A stretch of 64,000 bases of DNA from Streptomyces sp. NBC_00490 (GTDB taxonomy: Bacteria; Actinomycetota; Actinomycetes; Streptomycetales; Streptomycetaceae): NCBI RefSeq assembly GCF_036013645.1, contig NZ_CP107869.1, positions 9,300,001 through 9,364,000 of the forward strand. Reading direction: 5' to 3'. The number at the start of each line of letters is the position of its first letter. Position 1 is the first letter of the stretch. Made by a program: the position numbers and the translations under genes. Positions 1 through 8,214 of this stretch are shown here, in pieces. Below the pieces are notes generated by a model. It saw only the letters and a program-made list of their open reading frames with translations. It did no database searches and was not told the origin of the DNA.

Positions 1-1
1 C

Positions 2-976
2 ATGGCCGTGCAGCGCTACGACGTCCGGTCCCTGGAGCTGCCGGGGCGCTGGGAGGAGCACTACTGGAGCCCGGTCAACGCCCCCGTGCTGGGCCCCGAC
101 GGCGAGGTCGCGCTGCTGGTGCACCGGGTGGAGGAGGTCACCGAGTTCATCCGCGACCGCGGCGGGCCCGTCGGCACCCGAGCCCGGGCGCTGGAGGCCG
201 AACTGTACATCCGTGCCCGGGAGTTGCAGGAGGTCAACGAGCGCCTGAGAAAGGCCCACGCCCGTGAGCGGGAGGTCGCGCTGGCGCTCCAGGAGGCCAT
301 GCTGCCGACACCCCGGCTGAAGGGGGACCACCGGGTGGCCGTCCGCTACCGGCCCGCGGTCGGCGCGCTGAACGTGTGCGGCGACTGGTACGACCTCGTG
401 GATCTGGTCGGCGGCGACCGTATCGGTGTCGCGGTCGGCGACGTCGTCGGCCACGGGCTGGCGGCGGCCTGCGCGATGGGTCAGCTGCGCAGCGCGCTGA
501 GCGCCGCCTCGCGGGTGGCCGAGGGTCCCGCGCAGGCCCTGGACGTCCTGGGGCGCTACGCGCACGTGGTGGCCGGTGCGGAGTCCGCCACGGTGGTCAT
601 CACGTTCATCGACTTCGACGCCCGCACCGTCACCTACAGCAGTGCGGGGCATCCTCCGCCGGCCCTGGTCCACGCCGACGGCAAGGTCGAGTTCCTCGAA
701 GCGGCCACGGACCCGCCGCTGGATGCCAGCCCCGACCCGGTCCCGCGCCCGCAGGCGACGACCTCCTTCACCGCCGGCGCCACCCTGGTGCTCTACACCG
801 ACGGCCTGGTGGAACGCCGCCGTGAGGACATCGAGATCGGTCTGGGGCGCCTTGCGGACTCCCTGACCCGCCACCGGGACGCCGATCCGGAGACGCTGGC
901 GGACGCGGTCCTGGAGGAACTCCTCCCGCCGGAGGGCGCCACGGACGACACGGCCCTGATCGTCGTACGGCTGTGA
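2..976 (+). CDS. SpoIIE-family PP2C serine phosphatase, 5' partial
   Basis: This is the C-terminal part of a PP2C-type protein serine/threonine phosphatase, the class that in Streptomyces usually acts on anti-anti-sigma factors. The first ~60 visible residues resemble the end of a PAS-like sensor domain. A charged helical linker follows (about residues 60-97), then the SpoIIE core: GDWYD near residue 125, GDVVGHG near 147, and DDTALIV at the very C-terminus. The Asp residues of these motifs bind the catalytic metals. The ATG at base 2 is probably internal, because family members carry longer sensory N-termini and the frame is open to the window edge. Confidence 0.85.
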   Translation: MAVQRYDVRSLELPGRWEEHYWSPVNAPVLGPDGEVALLVHRVEEVTEFIRDRGGPVGTRARALEAELYIRARELQEVNERLRKAHAREREVALALQEAMLPTPRLKGDHRVAVRYRPAVGALNVCGDWYDLVDLVGGDRIGVAVGDVVGHGLAAACAMGQLRSALSAASRVAEGPAQALDVLGRYAHVVAGAESATVVITFIDFDARTVTYSSAGHPPPALVHADGKVEFLEAATDPPLDASPDPVPRPQATTSFTAGATLVLYTDGLVERRREDIEIGLGRLADSLTRHRDADPETLADAVLEELLPPEGATDDTALIVVRL

Positions 977-1038
977 GGAGCAGGCCCCGGGGAAGGGCCG
1001 GGGTAGCGCCCGCGCTCCGGAGGTGATCCGCTGCCGCT

Positions 1039-2241
1039 TCAGGCCGACGGCAGCGCGCGCCTGCCGAGCAGGAGCGGCGTGGCCAGGAGGAGGACTCCGG
1101 CCACGGCGATGGCGGTGCGGGTGGTGGTGAGGACGGCCAGCAGGCCCCACAGCGCGGTCAGGGCGGCGATGGTCAGTTTGGCGCTGATGGACCAGGCGGA
1201 GAGTGTGCGGGCGACACGGTCGGGCGGGGTGTGTTCGAGCCGGTAGGTGGCCAGGACCGGGTTGAAGACGCCGATGCAGGTGATGAGCCCGAGTTCGACG
1301 ACCATGACCAGCAGGAGCCCGGGTACACCGGGACCGACGAAGGCCAGCCCCAGTGGCCAGCACACCCGCAGGGTTCCGGCGGTGACGAGGACCTCGCGCC
1401 GGCCGAACCGTGCGACGAGCCGCCGGGAGATCCGTGCGCCGATCAGTCCGCCGACGCACGGCACCGCGAAGGCGAGGCTGTACTGCCAGGGCGCGAAATG
1501 GAGGCCGCCGAGCATGAGGACGGAGAGCAGCGGGGCGGCCACCATGATCAGCCCGTTGACGAGGACGGCGTTGAGGAACAGCGGGCGCAGCACCGGATCG
1601 GTGAGGATGAAGCGCCAGCCGTCGAGCAGGTCACGGCCCCTGAGCCGGTTTCCCGTCTCGGGCCGTATCGGGCGGACCTCCTTCTTCCCGCCCATGGCGC
1701 GGATCCCGACCGCCGAGAGCAGATAGCTGACGGCGTCGGCGACGACGGTCACCACGGGGCCGAGCAGCCCGATCGCCGCGCCGCCGAGGGGCGGCCCGAT
1801 CATGGTGGTGGTCCACATCGTGGCCTCGAACCGTCCGTTGGCGGTCAGTAGATCCTCCGGCGGCACCAACGCTTTGAGGCAGGCGCCGGAAGCGGCCGTG
1901 AAGGTGATGTCGGCCGCGGCGACGAGCACCGACACAACCAGAAGTTGTGCGAAGCTGAGGCGATCGAAGGCGTACGCCACGGGGACGCTCAGCAGCAGCG
2001 CGCACCGGGCCAGATCCATGGCCATCATCACCGGCCGCTTACGGCGGAACTCCACCCACGGCCCGAGCGGCACCGCCACCACCGCCCCGACCGCGAGCCC
2101 CGCCGCTGCCAGCGCCGACACCTGGGCCGGACCTGCGTGCAACACGAGGATCGCGATCAGCGGAAAGGCATGGAGGGCCAGCGCGGTGCCGAGCGCACTG
2201 ACGCCGTACGCCGCCCACAACCACCCGAACGCCCGCCCCAT
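1039..2241 (-). CDS. MFS transporter
   Basis: This is a 400-residue major facilitator superfamily permease with about 12 hydrophobic segments, of the MFS_3/enterobactin-exporter-like type found widely in actinobacteria. The start at 2241 (MGRAFGW) is chosen because a GGGAGAGAGG ribosome binding site lies just upstream; longer in-frame extensions run into the divergent regulator and look like antisense noise. It is divergent from a LysR gene 105 bp away, so drug or metabolite efflux under LysR control is the likely role. A second copy of the intergenic operator lies inside this coding sequence at 1931-1950. The substrate is unknown. Confidence 0.85.
   Translation of the reverse strand: MGRAFGWLWAAYGVSALGTALALHAFPLIAILVLHAGPAQVSALAAAGLAVGAVVAVPLGPWVEFRRKRPVMMAMDLARCALLLSVPVAYAFDRLSFAQLLVVSVLVAAADITFTAASGACLKALVPPEDLLTANGRFEATMWTTTMIGPPLGGAAIGLLGPVVTVVADAVSYLLSAVGIRAMGGKKEVRPIRPETGNRLRGRDLLDGWRFILTDPVLRPLFLNAVLVNGLIMVAAPLLSVLMLGGLHFAPWQYSLAFAVPCVGGLIGARISRRLVARFGRREVLVTAGTLRVCWPLGLAFVGPGVPGLLLVMVVELGLITCIGVFNPVLATYRLEHTPPDRVARTLSAWSISAKLTIAALTALWGLLAVLTTTRTAIAVAGVLLLATPLLLGRRALPSA
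1931..1950. promoter_or_regulatory. Intragenic copy of the LysR-region palindrome
   Basis: The 20-mer GACACAACCAGAAGTTGTGC here is identical to 2320-2339 in the divergent promoter. Its core is the inverted repeat CACAAC-N5-GTTGTG. It lies inside the MFS gene, about 300 bp downstream of that gene's start. An exact repeat of this length is unexpected by chance, so it may be an auxiliary operator. Binding is inferred. Confidence 0.45.
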
Positions 2242-2319
2242 GCCGCCGCCTCTCTCCCTGGTCCACGGACATCCAAGCGGTCGACGGATCCGGAGATCAA
2301 ACAACCCCCGAGCGGCTCG

Positions 2320-2339
2320 GACACAACCAGAAGTTGTGC
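2320..2339. promoter_or_regulatory. Putative LysR operator in the MFS/LysR divergent promoter
   Basis: CACAAC-CAGAA-GTTGTG forms a dyad ending about 8 bp before the LysR start codon at 2347. LysR proteins usually bind interrupted dyads in the divergent promoter they share with their target, so this is the natural autoregulatory site. The position so close to the start suggests repression of the regulator itself. Confidence 0.55.
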
Positions 2340-2346
2340 CTCTACG

Positions 2347-3288
2347 ATGGCGGCCATGGACCTCGAAGCCGTGCGGACGTTCGTGACAGCCGCGGAGACG
2401 GGACGCCTCCAGGACGCCGCCACGACCCTGTCGGTCACCCAGCAGGCGGTCTCCAAGCGTGTCGCCGCGCTCGAGAAGGAGCTCGCCGTACGCCTGTTCA
2501 CGCGCACCCCGCGCGGAGTGCGGCTCACCATCGACGGTCAGGCGTTCCTGCCGCACGCCCGGGCGCTGCTCGACACCGCGGAGCGGGCCATGGCCTCCGT
2601 ACGGCCCGGCTCCCGTGCTCTGCGCGTGGACGTGATCGGTCGCCGGCTGGGCCCGGCCGCACTGCTGCGCGGCTTCCACCGCGCGTGCCCCGAGGTCGAA
2701 CTCGACGTGGTGACCCTCTTCGACGCCAAGGAGGCACTGGCCGCCATCCGGTCCGGCACGATCGACGCCTCCTTCCGTGCCGTCACCGTCCCCGCTCGCC
2801 GCCTCCCCGACGGCATCGACGCGGCGCGGGTCCACGACGAGCCCGTCCAGTTGCTGACCGGGCCGCGGCACGCCCTGGCCACGGCCCGCGCGGTCACCCC
2901 GGCCCAGCTCGCCGGGCACCGGATCTGGATGCCGGGCCTGGTCGCCGGTACCGAATGGGCGTCGTACTACGACGAGTTCGCCACGGAGTTCGGTCTCACC
3001 ATCGAGGCGACCGGACCCGACTTCGGCACCGATCCGCTCCTGGACACGATCGCCGACACCCCGCTGCTGGCCACCCTGGTCGGCGAACAGACCCGCATGG
3101 TCTGGCCCACCGACCAGGACCTGCGCCGCATCACGCTGCGCGACCCGGTGCCGGTCTACCCGCACTCACTGATCTGGCGGTCCGACAACCCCCACCCCGC
3201 CCTCGCGAGGCTCCGTACCTACCTCGACAGCGCGGACCCAGGTCTCCGTGTCGACGCGGAGACCTGGGTGCCGCACTGGGCGCGCTGA
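2347..3288 (+). CDS. LysR-family transcriptional regulator
   Basis: This is a 313-residue LysR-type regulator. The N-terminal winged helix-turn-helix (about residues 4-63) contains the family signature AVSKRVAALEKELAVRLF. The remainder is the periplasmic-binding-protein-like effector domain. Two in-frame ATGs (2347 and 2356) precede the domain; the second gives MDLEAVRTF, which is the usual family start, so the true protein may be three residues shorter. It is divergent from the MFS gene and probably controls it. The effector is unknown. Confidence 0.87.
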   Translation: MAAMDLEAVRTFVTAAETGRLQDAATTLSVTQQAVSKRVAALEKELAVRLFTRTPRGVRLTIDGQAFLPHARALLDTAERAMASVRPGSRALRVDVIGRRLGPAALLRGFHRACPEVELDVVTLFDAKEALAAIRSGTIDASFRAVTVPARRLPDGIDAARVHDEPVQLLTGPRHALATARAVTPAQLAGHRIWMPGLVAGTEWASYYDEFATEFGLTIEATGPDFGTDPLLDTIADTPLLATLVGEQTRMVWPTDQDLRRITLRDPVPVYPHSLIWRSDNPHPALARLRTYLDSADPGLRVDAETWVPHWAR

Positions 3289-3337
3289 ACCGGCGCTGGT
3301 GGCGCCGACCTTCGTGCGCGGGCGGTGCGTCGGGCAG

Positions 3338-3706
3338 TCACCCGAAGGTGCGCAACATCTGCCCCATCGCGGCGACCACGGACGGCTCGACCCGGTAGTA
3401 CACCCAGGTGCCGCGCCGCTCGGAGGTGAGCAGGCCGGCCTCCTTGAGCTTCTTCAGGTGGTGGGAGACGGTCGGCTGGGAGACGCCGACGTCGGAGATG
3501 TCGCACACACACGCCTCGCCGCCCGCGTGCGAGGCGATCAGCGAGAACAGCCGCAGCCGCACCGGGTCGCCGAGGGCCTTGAACATCGTGGCGGTCCGCT
3601 CGGCCTCCTCCGCGGTCAGGGGCCGCTCGGTCAGGGGCGGGCAGCACGGTGCCACGGTGGCGGAGGTCTCGGGCTCGAGCAGAGGCAGCGCCTCGGTGTT
3701 CGACAT
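3338..3706 (-). CDS. arsR: ArsR/SmtB-family metalloregulator
   Basis: This 122-residue repressor has a winged-helix domain with the recognition segment SQPTVSHHLKKLKEAGLL. Potential As(III)-binding cysteines are seen at 21-22 (Cys-Cys) and at 66 and 68 (CVCD). The CVCD pair at the start of the DNA-binding helix is the classical ELCVCDL-type arsenic site. It is divergent from the arsenic-linked monooxygenase and lyase genes, with a paired ATCGATG element between, so it most likely represses that operon until arsenite or a trivalent organoarsenical binds. Confidence 0.88.
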   Translation of the reverse strand: MSNTEALPLLEPETSATVAPCCPPLTERPLTAEEAERTATMFKALGDPVRLRLFSLIASHAGGEACVCDISDVGVSQPTVSHHLKKLKEAGLLTSERRGTWVYYRVEPSVVAAMGQMLRTFG

Positions 3707-3750
3707 GCGTCTATGTTGACACTTGTCGAATCAGGGGCCAAGCTGACTTC

Positions 3751-3770
3751 TATATCGATGAACATCGATG
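3751..3770. promoter_or_regulatory. Putative ArsR operator
   Basis: TATATCGATGAACATCGATG contains two ATCGAT half sites separated by four bases. Each is self-complementary, so the element is both a direct and an inverted repeat. It is AT-rich against its surroundings and lies 24 bp before the GTG start at 3794, in the gap between the ArsR gene and its presumed target operon. Confidence 0.55.
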
Positions 3771-3793
3771 CAGAGAAGTGAAGGGGATCGCTC

Positions 3794-5155
3794 GTGAACG
3801 CCACCACCATCGACCGTCTGCCCGTCGTGGTCATCGGCGCCGGACCGATCGGTCTGGCCGCCGCCGCCCACCTGGTCGAGCGCGGCCTCGACCCCCTGGT
3901 CCTGGAGGCCGGCCCCACCGCGGGCAGCGCTGTCCGGGAGTGGTCGCACGTCCGCCTGTTCTCCACGTGGGCCGAGCTCGTCGACCCGGCCGCGGAGAAG
4001 CTGCTGGCCCCGACCGGCTGGGTCCGCCCCGACGCCGCCGCCTACCCGACCGGCGGCGACTGGGCCGAGCGGTACCTCCAGCCGCTCGCCGACGTCCTCG
4101 GCGACACGGTCCGCTACGGCGCCCGGGTGACCGGCGTGGCCCGCGCCGGCCGTGACCGCATCGTCGACGCGGGCCGGGACGAGCAGCCCTTCACCGTGCA
4201 CATCGAGACCGCGGACGGCCGCGAGGAACGCCTCACCGCCCGCGCCGTCATCGACGCGTCCGGTACCTGGTCGACGCCGAGCCCGATGGGCGCGGACGGC
4301 CTGGCCGCGCTCGGCGAGAAGGCGGCCGCCGACCGCGTCTCCTACCGCGTCCCCGACTTCGACGACCCGGCCGTACGCGCCCGTTACGCGGGTCGGCGCA
4401 CCGCCGTGATCGGCTCCGGAGCCTCCGCGTTCACCGCCCTCGCCCTCCTCGCCGACCTGGCCGCCGAAGCCCCCGGCACGCACGCGGTGTGGGTCCTGCG
4501 CCGGGGCATCGGCGCGACCACGTACGGCGGCGGCGAGGCCGACCAACTCCCGGCGCGCGGAGCCCTGGGGCTGCGCGCCAAGGCGGCCGTCGAGGCCGGT
4601 CACGCGAGCGCGATCACCGGATTCCGCACGCGGGCCGTCTCCTACGACGGCGACCGACTGGTTCTCGAGTCCGACGACGGCCGCCGCACGGACCCCATCG
4701 ACGAGGTCATCGCCCTCACCGGATTCCGTCCCGACCTCTCCTTCCTCTCCGAGCTCCGCCTCGGCCTCGACGAACGCCTCCAGGCCCCGACGGCCCTGGC
4801 CCCGTTGATCGACCCCAACGTCCACTCCTGCGGCACGGTCTACCCGCACGGCGTCAACGAGCTCTCCCACCCCGAGAAGGACGTCTACCTGGTCGGCATG
4901 AAGTCCTACGGCCGCGCCCCCACCTTCCTCGCCATGACCGGCTACGAGCAGGTCCGCTCCGTCACCGCCGCGATCGCCGGGGACCAGGAGGCCGCCGAAC
5001 GCGTCGAGTTGACCCTCCCGGAGACCGGAGTCTGCGGCGGCGCGGGCCTGTTCGACGAGCCGCAGAGCGCCGAACAGTCCGGCGGCGGATGCTGCGCCAC
5101 CCCCACCACACTCCAGATCGGCACCGCCGCACCCGCCGCCACGTCCGGCTGCTGA
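3794..5155 (+). CDS. ArsO-like flavin-dependent monooxygenase
   Basis: This is a 453-residue flavoprotein with an N-terminal FAD-binding GAGPIG (residues 15-20) and a second dinucleotide fold at IGSGAS (about residue 205), the layout of group B NAD(P)H-dependent monooxygenases. Proteins of this subgroup are found in actinobacterial ars clusters under the name ArsO; their reaction is not firmly established. The C-terminus is cysteine-rich, with CGGAG and GGGCC ahead of a terminal Cys, suggesting thiol binding of arsenic. The GTG start follows AAGGGGATC. The gene runs in one operon with the ArsI-like gene 28 bp downstream. Confidence 0.75.
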   Translation: MNATTIDRLPVVVIGAGPIGLAAAAHLVERGLDPLVLEAGPTAGSAVREWSHVRLFSTWAELVDPAAEKLLAPTGWVRPDAAAYPTGGDWAERYLQPLADVLGDTVRYGARVTGVARAGRDRIVDAGRDEQPFTVHIETADGREERLTARAVIDASGTWSTPSPMGADGLAALGEKAAADRVSYRVPDFDDPAVRARYAGRRTAVIGSGASAFTALALLADLAAEAPGTHAVWVLRRGIGATTYGGGEADQLPARGALGLRAKAAVEAGHASAITGFRTRAVSYDGDRLVLESDDGRRTDPIDEVIALTGFRPDLSFLSELRLGLDERLQAPTALAPLIDPNVHSCGTVYPHGVNELSHPEKDVYLVGMKSYGRAPTFLAMTGYEQVRSVTAAIAGDQEAAERVELTLPETGVCGGAGLFDEPQSAEQSGGGCCATPTTLQIGTAAPAATSGC

Positions 5156-5183
5156 ACCCCGCACCCACTCCAGGAGGTTCGCC

Positions 5184-5627
5184 ATGACATCCCGCGTACA
5201 ACTCGCCCTGCGCGTCCCGGATCTCGACGCGTCCATCGCCTTCTACAGCAAGCTCTTCGGCACCGAACCCGCCAAACTCCGCGACGGCTACGCCAACTTC
5301 GCCATCGCCGAGCCACCGCTCAAGCTCGTCCTCATCGAAGGCACCACAGACGAGGCGACCCGCATGGACCACCTCGGCGTCGAGGTCGACAGCACCGAGG
5401 CGGTCCACGCGGCCACCGCGCGGCTGAGCGGAGAAGGCCTGGCCACCGACGTCGAGATCGACACCACCTGCTGCTACGCCCTCCAGGACAAGGTCTGGGT
5501 GCACGGCCCCGGCCAGGAGCCCTGGGAGGTGTACGTCGTCAAGGCCGACGCCGACTCCCTGGCCAAGCAGCAGGGCAGCACCTGTTGCGCCGATCCGGCC
5601 GAGACGGCCACCGCGACGCCGCGGTAA
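5184..5627 (+). CDS. arsI: ArsI/CadI-family organoarsenical C-As lyase
   Basis: This is a 147-residue vicinal-oxygen-chelate protein. ArsI enzymes are Fe(II)-dependent dioxygenases that demethylate trivalent methylarsenite to arsenite. The key residues known from ArsI can be placed: metal ligands at Gln6, His63 and Glu115, and the vicinal arsenic-binding pair Cys96-Cys97 in TTCCYA. A further Cys-Cys lies near the C-terminus. A good ribosome binding site (AGGAGG) precedes the ATG. The related CadI proteins are only known as cadmium-induced, but the ArsR and monooxygenase neighbours favour arsenic. Confidence 0.82.
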   Translation: MTSRVQLALRVPDLDASIAFYSKLFGTEPAKLRDGYANFAIAEPPLKLVLIEGTTDEATRMDHLGVEVDSTEAVHAATARLSGEGLATDVEIDTTCCYALQDKVWVHGPGQEPWEVYVVKADADSLAKQQGSTCCADPAETATATPR

Positions 5628-5705
5628 TCGGGTGTCGCCGGGCCCGGCCCCCTGCGATCGTGGTTCGCGACCCCCGTGCACCCGGATCAGCAAGGAATCG
5701 CCACC

Positions 5706-6341
5706 ATGCCCGTACCCGCCGACCCCACGGTCCTTCATCCGATGCCCGAGCAGCCGCGCGTGGTGCTGCTCAAGCCGTTGGTGAAGTCGCCGCTCATCGA
5801 GGTGGGGGAGTTCTCGTACTACGACGACCCGGAGGACCCGACCGCCTTCGAGACGCGGAACGTGCTCTACCACTACGGGCCGGAGAGGCTGGTGATCGGC
5901 AGGTTCTGTGCGCTGGGCACGGGGGTGCGGTTCATCATGAACGGTGCCAACCACCGTATGGACGGCCCCTCGACGTTCCCCTTCCCGACCATGGGCGGCT
6001 CCTGGTCCGAGCACTTCGACCTGCTCACCGGACTGCCGAACAGGGGTGACACGGTCGTGGGCAACGACGTCTGGTTCGGCCACGGCACGACGGTGATGCC
6101 CGGCGTACGGATCGGTCACGGCGCCGTCATCGGTACCGGCGCCGTGGTCACCTCCGACGTCCCCGACTACGGGATCGTCGGCGGCAACCCGGCCCGTCTC
6201 ATCCGCACCCGCTACAGCGACGAGGACATCGCCCGGTTGCTGGCGGTGGCCTGGTGGGACTGGCCGCTGGAGCACATCACCGAACACGTCCGGACGATCA
6301 TGTCGGGCACCGTCGCCGACCTGGAGGCGGCGGCCCCCTAG
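5706..6341 (+). CDS. CatB-related hexapeptide-repeat O-acetyltransferase
   Basis: This is a 211-residue left-handed beta-helix acetyltransferase of the xenobiotic (CatB/Vat) type. Family hallmarks visible are NGANHRMDG around the catalytic His, the isoleucine-patch hexapeptide run between about residues 120 and 160 (VVGNDVWFGHGTTVMPGV) and the Gly-Gly-Asn-Pro-Ala segment that follows. Members acetylate chloramphenicol or streptogramin A with acetyl-CoA, but many chromosomal copies have other or unknown acceptors, so no resistance claim is made. The start at 5706 follows a weak AAGGAAT-like site. Confidence 0.85.
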   Translation: MPVPADPTVLHPMPEQPRVVLLKPLVKSPLIEVGEFSYYDDPEDPTAFETRNVLYHYGPERLVIGRFCALGTGVRFIMNGANHRMDGPSTFPFPTMGGSWSEHFDLLTGLPNRGDTVVGNDVWFGHGTTVMPGVRIGHGAVIGTGAVVTSDVPDYGIVGGNPARLIRTRYSDEDIARLLAVAWWDWPLEHITEHVRTIMSGTVADLEAAAP

Positions 6342-6375
6342 ACCCGGCCCCTCCATGGGCTGCGATCATCCTCGG

Positions 6376-7101
6376 ATGCGGGAGATCGACGAACTCACAC
6401 AGGTGGACGACCCGGCCTGGCCGGAACTCCAGGAGGCGTTCACGGCCGGTGCCGTCCCGGTGCGGGTGCTCGCCGCCGACCCGGCCGAGGGGCGGCGCAG
6501 CGTGCTGCAGATGCAGGTCACCGCGCGCTCCACGCTCGGCGCCCTGGCCTGGAACTGCGGGGGACTGGTCCTCGACGACGGCTGGGTACGGGTCTTCGGC
6601 GGCGGCTCCGGGGCGAGCGGCGGCCTGCCGAGCCTGGCCCAGGTCAACCGCTTCCCCGACGTGTTCGACCCGGACTGGTTTCCCGAGGCCGGACTCGTCG
6701 TGGGCCAGGACGCGCTGGGCGGCGTGTTCGCCCTGAACGGCCATGACCCCGCCGCGTCCGGACGCCCTGGTTCCCCGGGGCGGATGACCTATTTCGCGCC
6801 CGACACCCTGGCCTGGGAGGCGATGGACATGGGCCACTCCTCATGGGTGCACTGGCTGTTGTCCGGCCGCCTGGAGACGTTCTACGACGGGCTGCGCCGG
6901 CCGGGCTGGCGCGAGGAGGCCGCCGCGCTGGACCTCTCGCAGGGCATCAGCGTGTTCCCGTTCCTGTGGACCGAGGAGGCCCACGCCGATCTCGCCGCGA
7001 ACAGCTGGCGGGCCGTGCCGATGCGCGAAGTCCTCGGAGTGGCCGCCGACTTCGCGCGGCAGCTGGGCCCGGCCGACCCGGGGTTCCTCGGCGACGTATG
7101 A
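6376..7101 (+). CDS. DUF2625-family protein
   Basis: This predicted 241-residue soluble protein matches the DUF2625 family in overall pattern: an N-terminal REIDELTQVDDPAWPEL segment, a WNCGGLVLDDGWVRVFGGG core and a C-terminal DLSQGISVFPFLWTEE segment. No catalytic motif is evident, and the function of the family is unknown. The start is uncertain: ATGs exist at 6355 and 6376 and neither has a clear ribosome binding site. Confidence 0.75.
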   Translation: MREIDELTQVDDPAWPELQEAFTAGAVPVRVLAADPAEGRRSVLQMQVTARSTLGALAWNCGGLVLDDGWVRVFGGGSGASGGLPSLAQVNRFPDVFDPDWFPEAGLVVGQDALGGVFALNGHDPAASGRPGSPGRMTYFAPDTLAWEAMDMGHSSWVHWLLSGRLETFYDGLRRPGWREEAAALDLSQGISVFPFLWTEEAHADLAANSWRAVPMREVLGVAADFARQLGPADPGFLGDV

Positions 7102-7129
7102 GCAGGACCGCGCGTATGAGTGAGACCGC

Positions 7130-7453
7130 TCAGTCCCCGACGAACACGAGGTAGCTGCCGGGAGTCGTGGCGCAGGCCTCCAGGAACGCGGCGAGGTCCC
7201 GGACCGCCGCGGTCCGTGCGTCGTCCGTGCAGCGGCTCAGCAGATCAGGGATCTCCCGGAGGGCGGCCTCGGCCACCTGCTCGTTGAAGAGAGTGTCGTC
7301 GTACGGGTCGACCATCCAGAGCTTGCCGGAGGTGTTGGCGGGCAGCTCGGAGATCAGCCCGGCCAGTGCCTCGCCATGCTCGGAGGACCGACGGATCAGC
7401 GTCGGCTTCTGCCGGTGCGGCCGCCCGTTGTGCAACTCCAGATCGATCCCCAT
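7130..7453 (-). CDS. Uncharacterised 107-residue protein
   Basis: This small acidic protein has no recognisable domain. It begins MGIDLELHNGRPHRQ and is predicted mostly alpha-helical with an internal KLWMVDPYDD segment. It lies 60 bp downstream of, and on the same strand as, another uncharacterised gene (7514-8191), so the two are probably co-transcribed. The GC pattern by codon position is normal for a real gene. Confidence 0.6.
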   Translation of the reverse strand: MGIDLELHNGRPHRQKPTLIRRSSEHGEALAGLISELPANTSGKLWMVDPYDDTLFNEQVAEAALREIPDLLSRCTDDARTAAVRDLAAFLEACATTPGSYLVFVGD

Positions 7454-7513
7454 GGCGCGTCTCCGTTCAGTCCTCGCCCACCACGGTCAGGTCGTCCCCC
7501 GGGGTTGGGGTGC

Positions 7514-8191
7514 TCATCCTTCGTCGTCCTCGACGCCACCTCTCAGGCCCCACTCGTCGAGGCCGGAGTAGATCAACGCCGCACGGCTTTGGGGAGCCGA
7601 GAGGCAGTCGGCCTCACCGTTGTAGATCGCCACCAGCGAGTCGGCGCCCCGCCACCAGGTGTCCGCCAGCCCTCTGACCTCGCGCACCGGCTGGTAGCCG
7701 TCCAGCGCGATGGCCTCGACCTCGTCGCCGGTCACCTTGGTGATGCACTTGGCCCACAAGGCCGCGTGATGAGCCAGGGCGAGGGACTCCATCCACCCCT
7801 CGATCGTCTCGTGCAGCGGGGTCCAGCGGTGCGAGTGGAGGCCGAACTCCCCGCCGGGTCCGATCATGAACGAGAAGGGCACCGAGCACCGTTGGTCCCC
7901 CGCCGCGAACCACCAGCCTTCGTCCTCGTCCCCGGAGCGCACCGGGACATCGGGATTCAGATAACTGGGCCCACCCTCGTAGCGCGGATACGGTGGCAGT
8001 ACGAGGCCGCCCCATCGGCGCTGAAACGCCACGACGCGGTCTATCTCCTCCGCGGGGATGCCGAACTCGAGCCACGCCTGCCGGCGTTGCTCCCTCGGTC
8101 GGACCTCGACCTTGACGCAGTGGGTGCCGATGAAATCGCGGGCCCGCAGGGTCAGTCCTTTGGGTACCTTGCCGGAGAGGTTCAGATTCAT
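7514..8191 (-). CDS. Uncharacterised protein, possibly SUKH/SMI1-KNR4-like
   Basis: This 225-residue soluble protein is rich in tryptophan and aromatic residues. The segment around residues 50-110 (FQRRWGGLVLPP, then WWFAAGDQRCSVPF) resembles SUKH-superfamily proteins, where conserved aromatic and Gly residues form the fold used by many polymorphic-toxin immunity proteins. The resemblance is weak and was judged by eye. No toxin gene is adjacent, so an immunity role is only a possibility. Confidence 0.6.
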   Translation of the reverse strand: MNLNLSGKVPKGLTLRARDFIGTHCVKVEVRPREQRRQAWLEFGIPAEEIDRVVAFQRRWGGLVLPPYPRYEGGPSYLNPDVPVRSGDEDEGWWFAAGDQRCSVPFSFMIGPGGEFGLHSHRWTPLHETIEGWMESLALAHHAALWAKCITKVTGDEVEAIALDGYQPVREVRGLADTWWRGADSLVAIYNGEADCLSAPQSRAALIYSGLDEWGLRGGVEDDEG

Positions 8192-8214
8192 CTGGCGGAC
8201 ACTAGCGGGCGCTG

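Noticed and set aside
1039..3165. A very long minus-strand frame running across the MFS gene and the LysR gene
   Set aside because: The part beyond 2241 lies opposite the LysR gene and has no protein similarity; it is high-GC antisense noise.
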